A DNA stretch of 64,000 nucleotides. Source: Nemopilema nomurai (lineage: Eukaryota > Cnidaria > Scyphozoa > Rhizostomeae > Rhizostomatidae). A program made the position numbers and the translations under genes. The notes beneath the pieces are model-generated. The model was not told the DNA's origin. It ran no database searches and worked only from the letters and a program-made list of their open reading frames with translations. The DNA lies in contig ML133410.1 of assembly GCA_003864495.1 (NCBI GenBank), positions 1,302,268 through 1,366,267 of the forward strand, given 5' to 3'. Positions 12,801 through 24,800 of the stretch are shown piece after piece. Positions within the stretch are counted from its first letter, which is position 1. Every line of letters starts with the position of its first letter.

Positions 12801-15800
12801 CATTCGTCCCTCTTCCTGGTAGATATCTTTTATGTTTTGCTTTCTACTAGAAAGGTTTGATCAAAAGCAAGATTGGAATAGCAAAGTGGATAGACATGTG
12901 CATACACTGAAAACTGAAATAGAGAATCTCTTTCTGTTCTAGGTAGTGATTTGGGATATCAGCCAATATTCCGAAAGACTTTTGAACCATCGAAGTCAGG
13001 CCCAGGTTCAAAGCAAACAGTCCAGAACAACGCTGGTGAGACGATTCTTCCCTGAGTTTGTTGCCTCTTCGCAGGGTTCCCTAGATATGGGTGGCGTTAA
13101 TTAGGTTATAAGCCATAACTCACATATCTTTACGTTTTCCTTAACTCTTAATTGCAAGGGACCTTTTCACGAGAGAACATGGCTGTATTAGCGATAGTCT
13201 TTGAGTACCTTAATCATTTCAACTTAGCAAGTGCGTTATACTGCAAAAAACCGGTTGGTGTGGTCATCGCAGAGACTGCCGGGAAGGGGTCTGGGTCCAA
13301 ACCTTCACCGTGGACATTTCAATTTTTATAACAGGCTTCTGCATTTTGTTGCGTACATTCATGATACGTTCTGCCCCTTACCGTTTGATGCATGTGTCTT
13401 CCAAGCCACCGAAGCACCCAGCACCATTTAGAATTACACAGACCTTGCTTGATATGCATCAATTTTTCTCTTTGCGTGTAAAACATCCAAATCGCTTTCG
13501 ATTAAGTGCATCACCATTTAACCAAAATCTACATAAGAAGATATTAACAAACAAAAATATTTTAGTTTTTCGCTTTCGCTTAGAAAAAATTCAGTTTCTG
13601 CTTTTCAGTACAGTAAATCATAAAACGTGCAACACCTTTCATAAAATTCAGACCCACTTGTAATGTTTCTCAATCTGTCTGTTTGCAGCCCTCGTTTTTG
13701 AATTTGAACAAACAAGAGCTCTCTCCCGTCGTTCGCTATTGCGCCGTCTCAAACATAGAGCACAGCCACAAAATGGCCATCACCGACATTCAGTGGGTTC
13801 CAGATCACATTGAGGTTAGTCGCTGCAGGTTTCTCTTTTTGCTCTCTTTCAACATCTACCAATTTCTAGTGAAATGGTAACATTGTTTAACTTGTGCCTG
13901 TCATTTATTAGATTGGCAGAATGGGCGTGGTGGTGGAAAACAAGCCAGCACACTGTCATCAGCTGATATCTGCAGCATCAGACGGGTGTGTGTAATGTGT
14001 TTCAGCTTTCTGCAAGCGATTTTAGGCCACTTTTAGCAGTTCGCTAATGTTTATGCCTTCTGCAGTTAGCGAAAACGCACATCCAAGCGATCTATGGAAC
14101 GAAATATTTGCTGTTTTCAAATACATTTATTGCGTTTCCTGGACCATAGTTAAGTTGTCGGTGCCATTTCTTCATTCCAGTTAAAATCATAGCTTATCAA
14201 AATTTCTGTACTGGTAACTGTTGAAGTTTAACATTCGCTGTGGGAATCAGTCTTCCATAGACGTAATAAATTGTTATGAGTTGCATATGTAGCCCCCTTG
14301 AGATATCTAGCCAGTCTTTGCTGAAAGTCATATGGATTCGCTTTGCCTCTTCGTCTAGTCAAATATTGTTTTGGGACACCCTACCGAGTAAGTCCACAGT
14401 GCCAAACCAAGTAACCGGCAATGCGACAGATGGCAGTTTTCAGCATCTGGATCTGACGTGGAAGCCCTTACTCAAGGTAACAGAAGGCTGCATGTCTACT
14501 TCTATTAAGCTTTTGGCTAAAGGATCGATATGTAATGCTCTTAAAAATTAAGCAGCTGAATTAATTGATTAACGGTTATGATTGAAGCAAACGATTTGCA
14601 CAACGACTTTGATAAATGGTTATGATTAAATGATAAGCTACTCGACAATTATGCATCTCCAAAACATAATTAGTGCAACTGTTTGTCGGTACCGCAATGA
14701 TTTGCCTAATAGCTCAAACACAGGGCAGCAAAATCCCTTTTTCTAGTGTTTCACTTGCTTTTCATCTGAAGTTACATCGCAACATTGTTTTTATTTGTCG
14801 TCTACTCCATTCAAAAACAAATGAACGTAGCTGTCGGCGTAAAAAAATACTCCACTGGCCAAGCCCCTGTTCTTAGCTTTTGGTTTCCAGGGCAGAAATA
14901 GCTTCCCCGTTCATGTTTTAACGGCCAACTTCATGCCATTTGTAATGCAACCTGACCTATTGTTGATGATGGATTAATGAAGATCACTAGACTCTTTTTT
15001 GTAAAGTAACCAATGAGCGATATTGGAGTGAAAGACCGCAAAGCATTGTCATTGCTGCTTTTAGGTTCAGGTTCGGCAAATAAAAGGCTCGGGGGATCTC
15101 AGTTCGGTGAAGTTCTCAATCTCCGAAAGACAGGGAGACAAGAAGGAAGGTAACCACCTGCTTTGCTAGTTCTCGAAGCTTCCGTTGTTTAGACAACTAC
15201 TGGAAACTATATGTTTTTAGAGTCCTCATTCTTGCCACTTTAGTCAAAAGAGGAAGGGGGGCGGGGGATTTTGTGATGCTAAATTTATTTTGATATTTCT
15301 TTTACAAAATATTGAAAGCATCTGCTCAAATCTTGCAGAATGAGCCACGAATAAAGTTTCTCGAAATAGGAGGTGTTCATTGTTAAAAATGATAAGTTGT
15401 CCATAACATGTACGTCAAAATGAAGCCTCTTCCTTTGCTGACTAGAAAAGTCCAAGCAAGAAGACGAGTCGGAGGAGCTTGCGCAGCCATTCGACCGAAA
15501 GCCGTCTGTCAGCCTTGGGCTGGGAAGAAAAAAGGACGAGAACAAGGTTCTGGAAAATGTCAATTCGAAGTTCTTTGTTGGCACTGAGGTATTGATAACA
15601 CTTTAAAAATACTAACATTGTTTACGATATGCCTTAGCCTTAGCACGAGGATCGAAACTCAAACTTTGTTGCTTCGCAGTTTTAAATTTGTATTTGCCGT
15701 GGCAGAGTTTGACTGCCTCTTTTAGCCGCGACATCGTGTTTTTGATTCGCGTTTTCCTTGCCTCCTTTGGTAATGTCGCTGTTTTAACTGTCAGGATGGT

Positions 15801-18800
15801 GAGCTGGTCCACATTGACTGGAAGCTAAGCAAGGATATAGATACCGGCAAAGTCGTCTGTAAGTAGATTTGCCTTTCGCTGCGATTTTCAGCTGCTCCTC
15901 ATCCGAACGCTTTGCTTGCACGAACCGAAAGTTCCGGCGGTTTCCTTTGCCTCGGTTTGATGCTGCGATAACAACATTATTGTTAAATCTTACACTGGCG
16001 ATTTAACATAAATTGCGTGAGTTAATCGAAAGGTAAATTAAAAGAAACTTACGACCTTGAAACACGGCTAAATCTTTTCTTGCGTCTTACTTCTCGTCTG
16101 GCGTCTAATTCTACTTCTTTCAAAACTCTGTATCTGTGTATATATATATGTGTCTACAGCAAAGCTACATTTTTATACATACAAAACAATAGATGGTGTA
16201 ATAGCAAAATGTCCAATGAAAATAAGGATGATGAAATAAATGTCCAATAAAAAGAGAGATGATGAAATAAATGTCCAATCAGAGTCAGTTAATTCTACAT
16301 GGTGCAATCGATGCAATAGTGGTGCAATAGTAACTCATGTGTCGATTGCATAGTAATTATGCAACGCTATGCGGAGGAGCCTCACTATACAACATAGCTC
16401 CCCCCTTTGAGAGCAAGCCTCCGGGCTTGACGAGTGAGCAGGTCCGGGGCGTCACGAATGATTTGCGGAGGGTGGGTGTCCTCAGGTCGTGTAATCGGAG
16501 GTTCATCCGAGACAGAGGGAACAGGCGGGTCAGAACGATTCGGTGGCGGCAACGACGCATCAGTGGGCTGAAAACTGTCCGGAGGCAAATCGGAATCGAT
16601 GAGATCTGGGAGGGAAGTGTCTTCGGCGGGCGGGTCAATAGGGCGATCAGCAGGATCATAAAAAGGCTTTAAACGATTGGCGTGTACGGGAACAGACACC
16701 GGGCGATTATCAAGGGTACGTAGTTTGAAGTGCACTGGTGAGAGCTTGGCGACGATACGATACGGACCATGATAATTGTGCTGTAATTTCTTCGAAAGAC
16801 CTTTTCGGCTCTTGGGCGTATAAACCCACACTCGCGAACCAACATCGTAGGGAACAGGAGTCGCTTTCAAATCGTAGTAGGCTTTCATCTTCTGCTGTGC
16901 AAGTTGCGTATTGGACTTAATGATAGATTGCGCGTTTTCCAGGTTGTGGACAATTTCAGCGCGAAGTTTGGCAACGGACGACGATAATTTAGAATCCGGT
17001 AAAATCAGCGCAGCGTCGATTGGCAAACGTGGCTCTCGTCCGTACAGGAGATAGAACGGAGACTCTCCGGTGGTGGCATTAGGAGAAACGCGATAGGCAA
17101 ACAAGACCATGGGAATATGCTTGTCCCAATCCTTCTGGTTAGCGCTGACGTACATAGATAGGCCTTCCGCTAAAGTGGCATTAAATCGCTCAACAAGACC
17201 ATCGGTTTGAGGGTGATAGGCCGTTGTTAGCTGACGACGGGTGTTCATAATCTTGCACACTTCCTTAACGATGGACGCTAGAAAGTTAGGCCCGCGATCA
17301 GAGAGCAAGGCACGTGGAGCACCGTGGCGAGCGAGAATTTCATCAATGAGAATTTGGGCGACACGTGGAGCTTCGGTAGAAGGCAAGGCAAAGCTTCGGG
17401 CCATCGCGTATAATAGTCGGAGAAGACGAGAATATACCGATTTCCATCGTGAGTTTCCGGAAAAGGACCGAGAATATCCATGGCAATTCTATCAAAAGCA
17501 CCTTCAACTGGAATTGGCAACAATGGAGCTCGACGACGTCCACGAGGAATCTTCTTCATAGAACAGTCAACACATGAATTACACCAGTGTTCTATGTCCT
17601 TAAACATGTTCGGCCAATAATAGCGGGTACGTATCTTGTCGTATGTTTTGGTAATACCGAGGTGGCTTGCTGTGCAGTGGTCATGACAGGCAACAAGAAG
17701 TTCATGGCGTAAGGACGCTGGAATGACGACTTGAACGCATAATTGTTGAACACGACGTTTACCGGGACTCCAGAGATGGCAAAGGATACCGTGTTCATTT
17801 AAGAAGAACGAATCGATAGACAAGAGCAAGGAACGCGCGGCTTTATCATCGGATGGCAAATCGCTGGACTCGAGATAACGAATAATATCTATGAGATTGG
17901 AATCTTCCCGTTGAAGTTTGTACAAAGTTTCAGGTGGTGGGCAAGGATGATCGAGAGCTGCAACAGACGTGGCTATTTCGGTAACAGCAACCATATTAAC
18001 AGATGATAACGAGGGGGCAGGCTTGGAATAAGAGCGGCGGGAAAGAGCATCTGCATTACCGTTAGAAGAACCAGAGCGATGAATGATCTGGAAATCATAC
18101 TGCTGGAGCTGCAATGCCCAACGAGCGAGTCGACCTGTAGGATCTTTAACTTTCATCAACCATGACAAACTGCCATGATCAGTATGGACGAGAAATGATT
18201 GACCAGTGAGGTAAGGCTGATAGCGTTTAATACCATCTACAACGGCTAAAGCTTCTCGTTCAGTGGTGCTATACCGCGTCTCCGTATCGCTAAGCTCGCG
18301 ACCGCCATAGGCAAGAACAACTTCTCTGCCATCAACGACTTGACCCAGAACATAACCAAGACTGTACTGACTGGCATCAGTATAGAGATGGAATGGCAAC
18401 TCAAAATTGGGATAAGCGAGAATCGGCGGCGAACATAAACGATTTTTCAGTTCAGAAAAAGCGTGGTCGCAATCAGAATCCCACGAGAAACGAACATCTT
18501 TTCTCGTTAAACGATTAAGAGGCGAGGCGATCTGTGCAAAGTCTTTAACAAAACGACGATAATAATTGCATAAGCCGAGGAAACTGCGGACATCTTTAAC
18601 GGTACGTGGTGTCGGAAACGACCGTACAGCGTCTAATTTGGAAGGGTCTGGCGCGATACCCTCTGATGAAACAATAAAACCAAGATAATTAACAGCATCA
18701 CAAGCAAAATGACATTTTGAAGGTTTCAGCTTGAGATTAGCAGCACGCAAACGATCGAAAACAAGCTGCAAGCGAGATAAATGTTCTTCAAAACTGGAAG

Positions 18801-21800
18801 AGTAAATGATGACGTCATCGATGTATACGAGGCACACCTTCCATTCGAGACCATGAAGAACGCGAGACATCAGCCTTTGAAACTGTGGAGGCGCATTGGT
18901 TAATCCGAAACTGAGTACATTAAAATGATACAACCCAGCGTGTGAAATAAAAGCAGTTTTTTCTTTGGAATCTGGATGCATAGTGACTTGATGATACCCT
19001 GACTGAAGATCTAAGGTGGAAAAATATTTTGATCCAGCGAGAGAATCTAAAGCATCGTCTATTCGAGGCAGCGGATAACTGTCCTTACGGGTAACTGCGT
19101 TAAGGCGGCGATAATCTATGCAAAAGCGAGTACCACCATCTTTCTTCTTGACAAGCACCACGGGGGAACTCCAGGGACTGGAAGAAACTTCAATGATACC
19201 TTGATTAGCATGTCCTTGATGTGACTTTCAATTGACGCTTTTTGAGACTGGGAGACACGATAGGGTTGCTGTTTAATAGGCAAGGCATCACCCGTATCAA
19301 TTTGGTGCTGAATGATTGTTGTATTGCCTAAATCTAGACTAGATTTAGCAAAAATATCTTCATATTGAGCTAACAGGGTTTCGAGCTGCTGATTTTCTTC
19401 GGAGGTTAGGTTGGGACTTGGCAACCCACGATATTTGTTAGGAGCATCGTTGAAGGTGGAACTGCGGACAAGTCAACAACTGAAACAGAGGGATCAGACT
19501 GAAGGTGATAACTTCATCGGTGGTGGACGTTGCTGTAAATTCTCCCACAGTGGTACCTTTGTGAAGTAACACCGGACTATCGGACGGGTTTAACAGACGA
19601 AGAGTAACCCTACCGTCAGCATCGGGCTTGCAGAGAGTGGACGCACACAACAAATGGTAACGATCGGAAAGCTTTGGTATCCCTTCAATTAAACCAATCA
19701 CGGGCTCAGAGGGAAATGACGTCAAAAAGGCAGGAATTATGACTTCACTACTGCCGTCTATAACAAATGTGTTTGCTAATCGAACTTCAGAAATGTTCGG
19801 TGGGGAATCACCAGTGGCAAAAGGGACAGTGTTATTTTCGGCAAAGGTCACTTGTTCATGTCCAACATCTATTACTGCACGGTATTTATGCAAAAAGTCT
19901 CTCCCAAGGACAACATTATAAGACAAATTGGGGACCACTATTGCGTCGCAAAGGTAGTCACGGAGACCGACGGAAATATCAAACGAAGTTGCGCCGGTGA
20001 CGGGCACTGTGCTTCCGTTCGCTGTTTTAATGGTGTCAAAATGCTGTTTCTGCGTCAACGGGTATTTTATTCGCAAAACGTCGTGAAAATACCTTTCACT
20101 GACAACAGTTACTGCTGCGCCAGTGTCCACTAGCAGTTTGACAGGTTGCTTGAGAACGGTTCCCCAAATTAAAACATTAGATGGGATGGAAATGGCATGC
20201 AATGTCTCGGCATTAAGTGGAGAACTTGTATCCTTGACGGGTCTTGGGAGCACTTCAAGAGGCTCAGTTTGGGTCTCTTTCGACGTTGTTCTTCGGCGGA
20301 CCCAGGATTCAAATTCTGGGTCATGACTGGGAGGGACTATCGGGGCTATATGATTTCGGTTGGGTGATTCTGGGGCCCTCAGTGTCCCCATTGTGAGGGC
20401 CCTCTCCCGTTTAAAGGATACGAACCGCGTTCCTGTTGACGAGTTTGGGGCTGTGGCTGTTGACCTGCAAAATCACGGGGGCGTGCACGAAACTGGGGCT
20501 GCTGGCCTCTCTCATATTCTCCCAACAATAGCGAGCCACATGACCTACGCGATTACAGTTGTTGCATATTGGTCGGCCATCGGTACTTCGTAAATTTCTG
20601 CCCCTAACGAAAGTGTTGGGAGGCCGGAAGTTCGTTTCATGCATGCTTTGGTTGTTTCGGTGCGCACCTTGGAACCCCGTCTGGATAGCTGCTATGATGT
20701 CGTTTTTGAAAGCAAACAAATCGTTAGAAGGATTAACGGCATGAATAGGTGCAGCGACAGTATTGTTTACCGTTGAATAAGGGGCAGCGGGCGACATGGC
20801 TGTGGTATCAGGGCGCACATTCTGACTTGCGAGTGAAAGCAAACGATTTACTTGGCCTTCGAGCTCTTTAATGCGCTGGTCTTGTGCTGGCATGGTACTA
20901 GTTAGCTGTGGAGGACTATGGAGGCTGGCGTTAAATACAGAATCACGAAGGCGCGCAAGATTTTCTGCCTCAGCAAACGATTTTGGCTGGTTCAAAATCA
21001 CGTGTGTTTTGATGGAATCATTTAGGCCATTAACAAAAATGTTCATCATGTCCGTATCGGACAAGGACAAACGTTGACATTTGCGTATTATGTCTTCGGT
21101 GTACAGGGCAAGTGGCTCATTTGGACCCTGTTTGCGGCTATACAATTCTTGTCGGAACAGGAATTCGAGACTCTGACAGCCAAAACGCTTTTTGAGTTTC
21201 CACTAATTCGTGGAAATCGGAAGTTACTCCATTTGGTAAAGTACGATACCAGGCGAGGGCAGATCCACCCAGGAGCAAAGAAAGGGCGTTTAATCGTTTT
21301 TGACTTGTCCAGTTATAGAATTTGGAGTAACGTTCAAACTGGAGGAGCCACTCGTTGACATCTTCGTTTGGGAACCCATTAAACATTTTTGGTTTAAAAA
21401 GACTGGCCTGTGAATTCCCTTCCAAGGCTGCTTGCATGGCAGTCATTTGGTGCTGCAATTCGTGTACGGCGGTGTTCTGAGCTTCTTCAGCGGACATCCT
21501 GAATTACTTCTACAACTACAATTTTCACGACGACGACGGGATTACGTATGATGACGCAATAAAATCTACAAAGAACACTCGTGGACACCACAAATGAAAG
21601 TTTTACAGCAAAACTGGTAACTCTTCTAACTGCAAATATTGAATTTGATACCAATGTTCTATTACAACGTCTCTGAAAGTTCGGCTTCGATTTTTTTTTG
21701 TTTTCTTCTGTCGGCGACTTCTTCTTCGGTTCTGCACTATGCGGCTTTAAAATTAAGAATGACTGATCTCGACTAAAAGTTTCCAAAGCTTCTTCTATGT

Positions 21801-24800
21801 TCCTCACACGGGGCACCAGATGTTAAATCTTACACTGGCGATTTAACATAAATTGCGTGAGTTAATCGAAAGGTAAATTAAAAGAAACTTACGACCTTGA
21901 AACACGGCTAAATCTTTTCTTGCGTCTTACTTCTCGTCTGGCGTCTAATTCTACTTCTTTCAAAACTCTGTATCTGTGTATATATATATGTGTCTACAGC
22001 AAAGCTACATTTTTATACATACAAAACAATAGATGGTGTAATAGCAAAATGTCCAATGAAAATAAGGATGATGAAATAAATGTCCAATAAAAAGAGAGAT
22101 GATGAAATAAATGTCCAATCAGAGTCAGTTAATTCTACATGGTGCAATCGATGCAATAGTGGTGCAATAGTAACTCATGTGTCGATTGCATAGTAATTAT
22201 GCAACGCTATGCGGAGGAGCCTCACTATACAACATTATCGTCCTCTTTGCAGCTCCGAGGCCGGATCTTCTTCTCGATGCGCATGATGGTCCGATCAATA
22301 CAATAGAGCGATCTCCTTTCTTTAAAGACGTTATTCTCACAGCTGGTGGCTGGACCTTTGCCGTCTGGAAAGAGAAGCTCGCCGTAAGCTCAATCTTCCT
22401 TGTAGGCACCGTGTCGCGCATGGTTCGATTTTTCATACATAACAGTCATCATCACTAGTCGTCATCATACTTGTGCTCTAAAAAGTCTCCCGGATTTCCT
22501 TGTTGCTTCTTTTACTAGTTAGGTTTTGAAGCCACTCACCGTCTTGACTAGCTCCCCCGTCTCTCCTCAGCACGGGCCATTGCTGATTTCCAGCAGTCAT
22601 TCGGTGAAACTCACCGCCGGCGCCTGGAGTCCATCCAGACCAGGTAAGCTAGTGCGACGGCGACGGGGGAACGCCTTTACCCGTCGTGATTCGAGTCTCC
22701 TTCCATTTGGGGCGTTTGTTTACATGGAGGACTTCTGTGATGCCAATCACGTTATTCTGACTTCCAATTTGAAAATCGTCCGTTATGACGGGTGCCCATT
22801 TATTCAGGGTTTCCCTTGATTGTCAGTCCGTTTAGAATTCTCTCTGGAATTGAAATCCTAGATTCACACGATCTTTCTCCACCAATTAATTATCTTCATT
22901 TGAATTCTTGCCCTGTTGATGTTTTATGCCCACTCATTGACTTCATTTGGTCTCAATCGTGTATACGAGCGTCCCATGCACCCTAATAGACTTAACTTTG
23001 GGCACTTTTTTCCTTTAATCCGGGCCAGTTCGCTTAATTTTCACTTTCCTTTCAAAATAAACTTTCCCCCTCCCCAATTTAATGTCGAATGCATGATTTT
23101 GAAGGAAAAATGATAGAACAACAATTCCAACATTGATTCGGGGGGGGGGGGAGGGGGATTCGAATTTATAGGGAATTGCATTTAAAGTAGGAAATTGCAT
23201 TTTGTCTCAACAATTTTGTCCTGGATTGTAGAAGATCTCGCTTTCACTAGCGTTGGCGTACGGGTAGATATAGGCTACTGCTGCAAGGACATGATACTCG
23301 TCAAACAGTGTGACATATTCCTCTCTTGTAGCTGTTTTCTTCATTGGCAAGTCTGATGGCAGTGTTGATGTATGGGATCTTCTTGACAAGTAGGTTCTGC
23401 AAAGTTCGACGGTCGCAGAGTTTTTCCTCTTCAAACAGTCTGAAATTTTTCCCTCACAGAAATCTTATGCTTGAAGTTCTTTAGATGTTTTTCCGAAAAG
23501 GGCAGCCTGAAAGCGTTGTTCTATATCTTTCTCAATATTGTCTCAGGATGAAGTGAGTCGACTCAGCTGTGTCAATAGGTGTTATTTGAAAGGGATTCGC
23601 CATGGCCTGAACCTGCCTTGGTGTTTAAGTGATTCCGAGTGCCATTTTAGCTACAAACATTGCTATAAAGAAGATGTTCAGTGCTAATTGTTGGAATATG
23701 GATATTTCGCTGTAAATAAGTTGCAAGGCATCTATTTGTAGGCATGCCATCGTTGCGCCCCTCGTGCGTGGTTGCAAAAGTAAGAGGCCAACACTGAGAG
23801 ATGTTTGTTTTTGTAATCTCGATTGTTCCTCTGATGTCATTTCATTGTAAATGATTTTGTCATTCATTGCCTCACGTCCCTTGGCTTCTAGGACCCACGA
23901 GCCATTTCTCAACCAGAGCGTTACCCCAGTGCCTATACAGACCATCTTTCCATATCAGGTCTCGAGTAAGTACCTATAGCTACAGAAAACAGAAATCATT
24001 GTACTTTTAATGGACTTTTGCCACGTCCAGTGCAAATGACAGCGGCAGGACGGAAACAGTTTACGCAACTGGCTATTTATTCTGTCAGCTTTTGAATATT
24101 TTCCGACGTTTGCATACTCTGAGGAGTGTCGGACGAAAAAGTACTTTAAGTATGCAAAAACTACTTCCGCTTTTTAATGCCATTGTGAAGTTTTTGTACA
24201 GCAAAACACTTGTTCACAGTTTCCTTTACGCTTGCGAATTTCTCTGAATGATGTTGATTTTCTCTTCCATTGCAGTCGTAAAAAATGCGGTCATTGACTT
24301 ATTGTTTTGATTAAAATTTCTTTATTTCTTCACTCCAAGGTAAACAGCAATTGTTGGCAATTGGTGACAAAATTGGAACACTGCACATATTCGAAGTGCC
24401 ATGGAACCTTCGACAGCCATCCTTCAATGAGGTAAAATGGTTTCTCTGTTTCTCCTCTCCATCTGCCTATTCGCAATGCGGTGCTTTGTTGAAAAGAATG
24501 AATTTGCTTCTAAAGCGACATGTTTCTGTGGATAAGACCTATTAAGTGCTTTTTTTAAAGGTATGGTTCTTGTTGTGATGTCTAATTCATGATTGTTCCA
24601 CCTTTTTGTGTCAACACCATCTCTTTGAATAGGCATTTGCAGATCTGTTCATCTGGATCTACTTAAATCTTATGATTCTAGTGCATCGTAATTAAGCTAC
24701 CAAGCTATTCTACAGACCTCTTAATCTGCTCTAGGTGACAAGTGTAGACAACTACTTCGAAAGGGAGGCGCGGCGTCTCGTTTTCCTTGAGCAGAGAGAA

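Larger units (their letters stand above)
15981..22234 (-). mobile_element. Full-length Ty3/gypsy LTR retrotransposon, antisense in DNAI3 intron 17
   Basis: A 6,254-bp element bounded by two 414-bp LTRs (TG...CA) with a TTAT duplication. Internal order on the minus strand is primer site, leader, gag with a zinc knuckle, aspartic protease, reverse transcriptase, RNase H and integrase, which is the gypsy order. It lies antisense to DNAI3, the orientation usually tolerated in introns because its polyadenylation signals are not read. Without it intron 17 would be about 136 bp. The open frames are interrupted by single-base shifts, yet the LTRs read as identical, which points to very recent insertion. 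Confidence 0.95.

Noticed and set aside
21487..21816. 109-codon minus-strand open frame before gag
   Set aside because: It spans the primer-binding site and the retroelement leader; no protein domain, so probably fortuitous.
22526..22819. 97-codon open frame treated as a separate gene
   Set aside because: Its first part is DNAI3 exon 19 (22523-22643) read through the donor; the rest is intron.
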